From the NCBI GenBank assembly GCA_002917075.1, contig NTMA01000114.1, forward strand, positions 1 to 64,000: a DNA stretch of 64,000 nt, in the 5' to 3' direction. Numbering within the stretch: the first letter of the stretch is position 1; the number at the start of each line of letters is the position of its first letter. The stretch comes from Hawksworthiomyces lignivorus (taxonomy: Eukaryota; Ascomycota; Sordariomycetes; Ophiostomatales; Ophiostomataceae). Of the stretch, positions 56,536 to 64,000 are shown one piece after another. A program made the position numbers and the translations under genes. Below the pieces are notes generated by a model, which was not told the origin of the DNA, ran no database searches, and saw only the letters and a list, made by a program, of their open reading frames with translations.

Positions 56536-57647
56536 CTAATCATCGTCGTCATCGTCTTCGCTGTCGCTGTCTCCAAACACCGCTCGGAAGACGTCTTCGC
56601 TGGCCCGCTGTGCCTCCAGCGCCTCGTTCCTGTCTGCCCGGACAACGACATCCGCACCTGTCTGTGGTTGCTGGTGCGTCTGGGCCCCTACCGCCGGCTT
56701 CTGTGGGCCTTCAGCGTCTGGAGCTGCCGCATCCGACTGTTTCGGCATCGTCTGTGCCGTTGGTGTGGCGGCTGCGGCGGTGCCGTACTCGCCAAATGCG
56801 GTGCTGCCAAAGGTCGGCTTGGCCGACGAAGACCAGCTGGGCCCGCTGGGTCGTGCCGTGCCAGTGCCCATGCCCACATCCGCATCGGGTTGCACAATGG
56901 CCGGCGGCCGGACCCCCAGCCGCTTGCACAGTAGCCGTGTCGGGTAAAAGTCCTGGACCGTGCGCGTCATGGGTCCGTACATGCCCATCTTGGCGGCCTC
57001 CTCGGCGGGGTCCTGCGGCTTGGGCGCCGGCCGCGTCACCAGGTTCGCCGGGTCGCCGTGGCTGCCGGCCAGCGGCTGGCTGCCGGCGGCCAGCGCCGCT
57101 GCTGTGGCAGACGAGGACGTCGTGAAGCGCGTCGCCATCAGGCCGGACATTGGCTTGAAGATGCGCGCGCAGTCGTAGAACTCGTGGAGCTCGCGCAGCC
57201 AGTCGTCGTCGGTCGGACCAGCGTCAGCCGCTGCAGCCGAGCCCGACGGCAGCGGCAGAGACGGCGCTAGGCCGGCCTGGTACTCGAGGTAGGCGCGGTA
57301 GCGGCCGCGCTTGGCGTCGCCGTCCTGGTACGGCCCGCCGCCGCGGGCGCCGCGCGTGAGCGCCGCTACGGCCGTGGTCTTGTCCAGCGAGGGCACCGCG
57401 GCCAGCAGCTGGTCGTGCTTCTCGGCCGCCGTCAGCGCGTACGCCGCCGGGGGGGCCTCGCCGCCCGCCGCCGGCAGGTCGCTGCGTCCCGTCGCCGCCG
57501 CGATGCGGTCCCGCGCCGCCGGCGACAGAAAGTCAAACACCGACTTGCCCGGCAGCGCGCTCTCGCCCAGCATCGCCGCCCGCGCCTTGGGGTCCAGCCG
57601 CGACGCCTTGGCCGCCTCCGCCGTAGACACGTAGTCCCCGGCTGCCG

Positions 57648-57680
<33 letters not shown>

Positions 57681-59022
57681 TTTGCTGCTGCTTGGCCGAC
57701 TTCCACCCGGCCGGGATCGTCGGCGGCGGAAACTTGCCCGCCGCGCTGATCTCTGCCGTCAGCGCGTCCGGCTCCCTGCCCAGCACAAAGCCCGCCAGCG
57801 CCGGCCGGCCGTCGTAGCATAGGCGCGCGGCCGCCGTGCTCGATACAAACGCCGCAGGCCGCCGCGACGAAAACACAAGCTTGGGTCGCGCAGCGCCCGT
57901 GCCAGCGCTGTCCGTCTCCGCCGCCGCGGCGGCCGTTGCCGCCGCGCTAGCCTGGCCCGGCTTTGTCTTCTTTTTCTTCTTCTTGTCGCCGCCGATCACG
58001 CGGTTGAACGATATTCGCGGGCCCATGTCGTAGGGGTCTTCGTCGTCCGAGCCCGTGTCGTTTAGGATGCCCATGCCAATGCCGCTGCCGCCGCCGCTGC
58101 CGCCGCCGCTCCGCTCTTTCTTGTCCTTCTTCTTGCCCGTAAGCAGCTTTGAGCGGCCGAACAGGCCGCGCGTAAAGCCAGAATCTTCGTCGTCTTCGTC
58201 CTCGTCCTCGTCGGCGGCGCCCCGCGACGATGCGCCGCCCAGGGGGCCCAGCCGCGCCTCACCCTCGTATCCCAGCCCCTTGCGGTCCGTCTTCTTCACC
58301 AGCCGTACCAGGACCACGTTCTCCGGCGCGAACAGATACGTCGCCTTCCCGTCCCCCGGCCGGCCAACACCCAGTCGCGCTGCCCGCCGCACCTTGGGCC
58401 CGATGCCCTGGCCCTCTTTCCAGCCCATCTTCTTCAGCAGCTTCGTGCCCATGGTCTCGCCTGTCACCTTGAACAGTCCTGCCAGCCCACCACCGCCGGC
58501 ACCTCCTGGGCGGGACGCGTCGTCCGCCGTCAGGCCGAGGCCGGCAAACGCGTGCGACGTCTGGATCTTCCGCGCCTCTTCGGCGTCGGCCAGATCCTCC
58601 TCGTCCATGTAGTCCTCTGGCCGGTGCTGGGCGGCGTTGGGGTCATCCTTGCGCCGGTTAGTGCGCGACGACACAAATGTGGATGGCGTCCATCCTTCCT
58701 TGGATCCGACGGTGTTGTAGTATCTGGCATTTGGGAGCAAAAAAGATTTAGCAAGAGACCGAATAGAAAACCTAGAGGGGACAACGGCCCCCTTTGCAGA
58801 TCGCATAGAAAGAACCTACCCTGCGCTCCATCCACCCGTGAACGCGCCGTGGAGCCTCCGGCGGCCCTTGTCGTCCCTCACCTCCTGCTTCCACACCGGT
58901 ACAAAGGAGCCATCGTCGCGGACGTCGGGGTCGAGAGCGGGCAGCGGCGTGCCAAACGCAACGTACGGGGACTGCTGCGCCTGGAGGTCCGCTTCGTAGA
59001 GCGCGCGCGACCTCTTAGACAT
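56536..59022 (-). CDS. G-patch domain protein (GPATCH1/TGH type, DUF1604)
   Basis: Exons 59022-58820 and 58723-56536 encode 796 residues. The 96-bp intron (GTAGGT to CCAG) joins GGWSAG to [11 protein letters not shown]. The N-terminal block matches the GPATCH1/TOUGH family: [20 protein letters not shown], then [20 protein letters not shown], then [20 protein letters not shown]. The G-patch follows at about 156-200, with [20 protein letters not shown]. These proteins are nuclear, associate with the spliceosome, and G-patches usually activate DEAH helicases. The middle is low-complexity, with a polyglutamine run (encoded by CTG units near 57649-57694) and KKKKKKTK. Later conserved parts include [41 protein letters not shown] and [20 protein letters not shown]. 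The C-terminus is acidic ([11 protein letters not shown]). Coding GC is high, giving long antisense shadows. Confidence 0.92.
57649..57694 (-). repeat. CTG/CAG tract encoding polyglutamine
   Basis: CTG repeats on the plus strand, broken by one TTTTTG, encode two Gln runs separated by Lys in the G-patch protein. A triplet repeat of this kind is prone to length change without frameshift. Confidence 0.9.
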
Positions 59023-62000
59023 TATGAGGGGCAGGCCGTCATCGAAACGAATGTGGCAGCTCCGCGCAAGTACAGAAGAGCGTGTAGCTTTCGTTGTCGT
59101 CGCCCGTCGTGCTGCTGGCGCAGAGGCTTGCCGCGGACATGTGGTTGTTGGCAGAATTATGCGATTTTGCTCTTATCCAGATAAGAACAGCATCGTAAGC
59201 GTATTGCCCCATATTACGCGGTATTGCACTACGAAACGGCAGAGCTGCAAATTCACTTAGCGGGGTACTGGCCCAATCGGGGTTAACAGTCAGTTGCCCA
59301 ATAGCTTCTTTGCACTGTAGCAGACGAAACCAGGCACTGAGTGTGTTTGTAAACAAGCCTGGTCAAGAAACTTGCCACCCTCTCTCGACTTTCTGACGCC
59401 CCTTTCAACATCTGCTGGGCAATTGGATGAGATGATGCATTGGAGACAGACACCGAGGCATCCTGCTATCGTACATACGCTCACCCGGAAGCATACAAGT
59501 GCTCGTACTCTCGTGTGCCAGAAAGCCTTTTGCTTACGCTTAATTTTATGTATTTCGGTGAATCGAAAAGCATTAGCTGTCTGATGACGCTAGTGGCATC
59601 GGATCTTCGCTGCTGGATCGTTCACCCTAGCTTTGGGCTAGGCTATGACCCGGCTATGCTATTCTAAAGTAAGTTCAATAGGCGAGGAGGTAGGGCTATT
59701 ATAAGGTAGGCTAGGCCCGAGCGTTGTTGTGCCCGTAACCACCGCATCGATAAAATGCGTGCGCCTGGCTGACTGTCAAACTGTAAAGTGCTGCCAGTAA
59801 TAAATTTGGCGGTGATGATATCATTGTTTGCTACGCAATAGCAATCGCCCCTGTAGATACAAGCTTACGCGGGCTTGGAAGGGCAGCAAAATCTACACCT
59901 ACGTATGTCGAGCAGATGGGGTGCGCTGATATTAAGTCCGGAACACTGTTCGTGGATGGGCAACTATAAGAGAAGATTAGTGTGCGAAGACGTATCGAGC
60001 AGAAAGTCCCAATATTGAACTTGATTAACAGGTCTCGGCGTGGAAGTTCGCCTCCGCGGCGGGAGAAGAAGCGGAGCGTAAGGCATGCAAAGAGATCGAC
60101 ACGTCTTTCCCTGTTCGCGATTAAATATAAGCATAAAGGCGCATGCAATGCGATACTCCATGTATGCTATATGTATGTTATTACTGGTTTGCTGGTTTGG
60201 GCGGGCTGGAATGGCCCTGGATGAAAAAAGGGGCAGCCCTCGTCGCCTTTTTGCTCAGCTCCCTTTCCAAGTTGCACTTACAGCAAAAAAGGCGGCTAAA
60301 CCTCTAGCAGCTCCGTGTCTGCAGAAGACCAGTTCGGTTGACCCGATGTCATCCAGTTGCATGACTTTTTACGATAACTATTCCCGACTTCGCTCAGCTA
60401 GTACCAGAACGGGCTTGTCTGGCTTTCCAAATATGTATCTGCAAGCTGCGGGCTTCGCAATATCCGGACAAGCTGCTCCCCTCCCCTCTCCTTGTCGAGG
60501 TCGTGTCAACTGGGCAGGCTTTGTCGCCCGAGACGGCACCGTATTTGCTGGCCGCGGCAAGCCACAGGACGAGGCCCTGCGAATAGCAAATGTGCCTCCT
60601 CGTATTATCGTACACATGCTCCGTGCTTGTGAGCAGTACATATTAGCGCGTGCATGTTCGCAGCTCCTGGTCACCAACTCGTCTTCCCTGGCGATAACAG
60701 AGAACGCCCGCCCGCGCCTTTCGTTATCTGTTTATCTCTTTGTGTCTCTCTCCCATGTCTCTCTCCTCTCGCTTTCCTTCTCAGAACACGGGTATGTTAC
60801 GTCGCATCACGCCCAACTCCTTGCGGCAGAAGAGAGAGAGAGAGAGACACCATTCTACCCGTCGGTCTCTGTTTCATCGCCTCTTTCTTCCCGCCCCGCG
60901 ACACTTTTCCTTCCTTCTTTTTTTTTTTGTGTGTCCCTGGCAGCAAGGATTGCACAGGGACGAAAGACATTTTTCCCAGTCGCACAAGCGCAGCGCCTGG
61001 AGAAGCGGATTACGAGGTGAATTGCATAGTACCGTACTGCAATCCCCGTACCTTAATCCGCACCAAGCACCATCCTGCACTCCGAAATATGGCTGGCCCT
61101 GGTGCTAATAGCGCATCCCAATTTTTTTCGGTGTCTCTCTTTTAGGATATTTCCGCGCAGCCTAGCCGCTGCCAGTCAGAAGCGAGCAATCTTTCCTGCA
61201 GAAGAGGCCTTGCCATTTCGATGCTTGCGCCTGTGCATCTGCTTTCGCATTATGCAGCACAGAAATGACAGAAAGGGAGGGGAAAGGAAATGAGTAATTT
61301 GGAGCTGATAGAACGATGCCATTATTTTCTTGTTCCGAAGACAGCAATCCTCTACTGCGTACTGTAATACTGTGCTTCCTTTTTCCTTTTTCCTTTCTTC
61401 ACACTCACTAATACATACTCTCTCTCATGCCTGACCTGACTCTGCTCTGATACTTCCGTCTCCAGACCTGAGCCGCGTGCGGCGCTGACACATTCCACAC
61501 ATGTTATATTACCCACCTTTCCCCAATTTATCCCTTAATTAGTGTATTTTGCGGTCTTCTTACCGTACCTTCCTACCGGATCCAGTAACGAACTTCAGCG
61601 ACTAAGGTCCAGCCGGCCTGAGGTCCGCCCACCCTATTTGCTGGCTTCTGCTGCTGGCCAGCAAGCACCCGGATTGCTTTTCTGCTCTGCTGCTGTGTTC
61701 CCCCCCATGTTCCATGTGTTCCATGTGTTCTTCCTTTCCCTGATGGCCTGGCTCCCTCAGTCAGGATCGCTCACTTGCTCACCCTATTTACTCTATTGCT
61801 GCTCGTAGGCTCGTATGTAGGCTTAGGGTAATAATATACTTGATTGCCTCTCTCTCTCCGGTGCTGCGTAGGATTCGTACGAGGGAATAGAATAGAATAG
61901 GCCAGGCCTTCTTCCTCCTCCTCAGGGTCTCCTTTCGTACATACGATATTACATGCCTCGCCCGCCTCCTATCTCTCGCAGCACAAGATTGCCCACAAGA

Positions 62001-62186
62001 CAGGCCCTGGCTCTCTCTCGTCTTCTCTCCCTCGTCTCACCTCTAACTTGAACGTGCACCATAAACAGTACGGAGCATCCTGTTGCATCTTACGTAGGCA
62101 CTTCGATCGCTTTCCGCATCCTGTATTAATTCCTCCCCAATCGATCAGCTTGGGCATCCATCCGCTGCCAAACAACGCAAAACACG

Positions 62187-62217
<31 letters not shown>

Positions 62218-62953
62218 CAAGAAACAAGTAGAAGCAAAACGAAAAAAAAGCAAAAGCTAAAGCATTACGGAAAAGAAGCAAAGAAGTAAAAAAAGGAGCA
62301 AGAACAACAAAAAGGAACAAAAAATAACAAGTGAATGAAAACAAGCACAGTGAAGAACAAGAAAAAGGCGATCCTGGCATAGAAAAAGCAAACAAAACAA
62401 GGGGGGGCCTAGCCACCACCACTATTACCACCACCATCACCTCCACAATCACCTCCTCCTCCTCCTCCTCCACCACCACCACCAATATCACTACATACAC
62501 TACCACGAGTACGAGTACTACAGTGCCACCATCGTCCGTCGCTGCCCGTCTGCCCCACGACGCTTGTCGCTCTAATACGTATGTAAGGTATTAATCTCTT
62601 CCCTATCTGACTGACTGCCCGAAAAAAAAAAACCTGCCCAGAGAGTGGGCAGGAAAAGCCCCCATTCACTCGCTGTCTATTACGAGAAGTAGTCCTGCGG
62701 GCAACGCTGCCAGCCTATTTTCTTCCTCTTTTCGTCGTCCTCTCTTCTTGACTTCACCACATCCTCCGCATCGAAACCAAACAATCCCCCCCTTCCCCCT
62801 TGTCATATTTTCCAACTTCTCTTATCTTCTTCCTTTTTTCTTCTATTCTTCTTCTCCCACTTCCTTTCCCAACTTCTCCTCTTTGCTCCCTCATTTCCGC
62901 CTTCTTATCGGCAAAATTCCATCGCTGTCCTCGTCGGCAGCTCCTGGCGCGAG
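59023..62953. other. Divergent intergenic region between the G-patch gene and KIN1
   Basis: About 3.9 kb between two diverging start codons. It has GA repeats at 60833-60846, TGTTCCATG repeats at 61709-61733, a purine-rich (AAAAG)n tract at 62187-62219, a CACC/CCT trinucleotide tract at about 62413-62493, and a 7-bp-stem hairpin at 62633-62653. The last 250 bp before KIN1 are CT-rich. No gene is supported; short frames around 60085-61150 overlap in all phases. Confidence 0.55.
62413..62493 (+). repeat. CACC/CCT trinucleotide tract in the KIN1 leader region
   Basis: ACC and CCT triplets repeat for about 80 bp, 460-540 bp upstream of the KIN1 start, just after a long purine-rich A/AAAG tract. 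It encodes Thr runs in one frame, but no gene is supported there. Confidence 0.8.
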
Positions 62954-64000
62954 ATGACAACAGCCGTTTCGCCCAGCGCCGAGGCTGCTCTTTCGTCGCC
63001 GCCTCGTGGCAAGTCCTACAACTCTGTCACTCGCTCCCAGTCCACCCGCTCTCGACCTCCTTCTTCTGCGTCCACAAACAACCGTGACCTGCCCATCCGT
63101 GCCGCCTCTCAGCACCATCACCACCACTCATCATCACGACAGTACTCCTCTGGCAACGGAAAGGGAAACGGCTACGATGCCGAGGCGTCGTCTGCCCACT
63201 ACCATCGACACACTTCCAGCAGAGACCCTTCTTCCGCACAGCAGCAGCAGCAGCCCGCCGCACCGCCCGCCGCACCAGACTCGTCGTCACGATCCCATCG
63301 CCCCGGCAGCCAGCGCTCTTCCTCCCGCCACGGCTCTTCCACCCACGCTGCCTCCCAACAGCCGGCCCCGACAGCCGACATGACGCAGCAACCCCCCAGC
63401 ACAACCAACGGCGGCAACGCCAGCAACGGCAATGGTTCCCATCAGCAAGATAGAAATGCCGACCCTCGAGCAGCCGCCGGCCAGAGACCGACAAAAGCAC
63501 GCACCACGATTCCCACCTCCTCGGGGAAATGGATCCTCGGCAAAGTGATCGGTGCCGGCAGCATGGGCAAGGTTCGCCTCGCCACCAAGGAAGACAGCAA
63601 TGAGCAGGTTTGTTTCTCTCTCTCTCTCCTTTTTGTCTTACTATTATTCCTCCTCAAATTTTGCATCCTACTATCCTTTGTGTTCTGTTCGTCGCTTTCC
63701 CTTCTTCCTAACGCTTCCTTGCTGCAGGTCGCCTGCAAAATCATTCCGAGAGGCTCCACCGACGACGGCCATCTCTCACGAGCCGAAAAGGAACGCGCAG
63801 ATCAGTCCAAGGAAATTCGCACTGCCAGAGAAGCAGCCATCGTCACCCTCCTCAACCACCCCTATATCTGCGGTCTTCGCGATGTCGTCCGCACGAATCA
63901 CCACTGGTACATGCTGTTCGAATATGTCAACGGCGGCCAGATGCTCGACTACATCATCTCCCACGGCAAGCTGAAGGAGAAGCCCGCCCGCAAGTTCACC
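62954..64000 (+). CDS. KIN1: KIN1/PAR-1/MARK-type serine/threonine kinase, 3' end outside window
   Basis: Two exons are visible: 62954-63607 and 63728 to the window edge, giving 309 residues of a longer protein. The intron (GTTTGT to TGCAG) is phase 0. The N-terminal 185 residues are Ser/His/Gln-rich and disordered. The kinase domain begins about residue 190 with GKWILGKVIGAGSMGKVRLA, a P-loop GAGSMG at 200-205, then VACKII with the ATP-binding lysine at 222. After a fungal-type insert (RGSTDDGHLSRAEKERADQS) come KEIRTAREAAIVTLLNHPYI, then HWYMLFEYVNGGQMLDYIIS. Kin1-type kinases act at sites of polarised growth and in exocytosis control. The catalytic loop, activation loop and the expected C-terminal KA1 domain lie beyond the window. 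Confidence 0.93.
   Translation, partial: MTTAVSPSAEAALSSPPRGKSYNSVTRSQSTRSRPPSSASTNNRDLPIRAASQHHHHHSSSRQYSSGNGKGNGYDAEASSAHYHRHTSSRDPSSAQQQQQPAAPPAAPDSSSRSHRPGSQRSSSRHGSSTHAASQQPAPTADMTQQPPSTTNGGNASNGNGSHQQDRNADPRAAAGQRPTKARTTIPTSSGKWILGKVIGAGSMGKVRLATKEDSNEQVCFSLSLLFVLLLFLLKFCILLSFVFCSSLSLLPNASLLQVACKIIPRGSTDDGHLSRAEKERADQSKEIRTAREAAIVTLLNHPYICGLRDVVRTNHHWYMLFEYVNGGQMLDYIISHGKLKEKPARKFT

Noticed and set aside
62633..62653. Hairpin CCTGCCC/GGGCAGG after an A run, like an intrinsic terminator
   Set aside because: Intrinsic termination is a bacterial feature, and the 7-bp stem lies in a eukaryotic intergenic region. It is probably coincidental.

Overview
The window is nuclear DNA from a filamentous ascomycete (Pezizomycotina). 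The evidence is short spliceosomal introns with GT donors, CTAAC/CTAAT-like branch sites and AG ends; monocistronic genes on both strands; long CT-rich leaders; and single-copy fungal families such as PEX20, a filamentous WHI2-type BTB protein, RRD/PTPA, KIN1 and a fungal ABCA transporter. A Eurotiomycete is my best guess from protein flavour, but I could not test it. Fourteen protein genes are supported. By my splice models they cover only about 35% of the bases, so the region is gene-poor.

Layout. 1-13520: no convincing gene; many homopolymer runs, an assembly gap at 10207-10226, and one weak ORF with an in-frame 36-bp duplication. 13521-15303 (+): ketopantoate-reductase family. 15572-17388 (-): PP2A activator RRD/PTPA with an acidic insert. 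18070-23157 (-): full-length ABCA transporter. 27531-28019 (+): orphan protein with four MWxR motifs. 29394-30632 (+): DUF2456-like membrane protein. 31186-32761 (-): GPI mannosyltransferase GPI18/PIG-V. 36179-38482 (+): conserved fungal protein of unknown function. 42557-43733 (+): six-exon secreted His/Asp-rich protein. 45681-46985 (-): peroxin PEX20, followed in frame by a 185-codon open tail. 48298-49564 (+): SEC13. 50129-51760 (-): secreted, probably GPI-anchored sorbosone/pyranose dehydrogenase-like protein. 53173-55070 (-): WHI2-like BTB protein. 56536-59022 (-): G-patch splicing factor (GPATCH1/TGH type). 62954-end (+): KIN1/PAR-1 kinase, cut by the window edge.

The genes do not form a pathway or a recognisable cluster. 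They are mostly housekeeping functions (secretion, peroxisome import, splicing, phosphatase and kinase control, GPI anchors) mixed with lineage-specific proteins.

The most unusual signal is at PEX20. Its TAG stop is followed in the same frame by 185 sense codons. These encode two extra WxxxF peroxin-type motifs and end in Ala-Lys-Leu, a canonical PTS1. This suggests stop readthrough, alternative splicing, or a recent stop in a longer ancestral protein. The MWxR-repeat orphan and the enriched TACGGAGTA motif in intergenic DNA are also worth following up.
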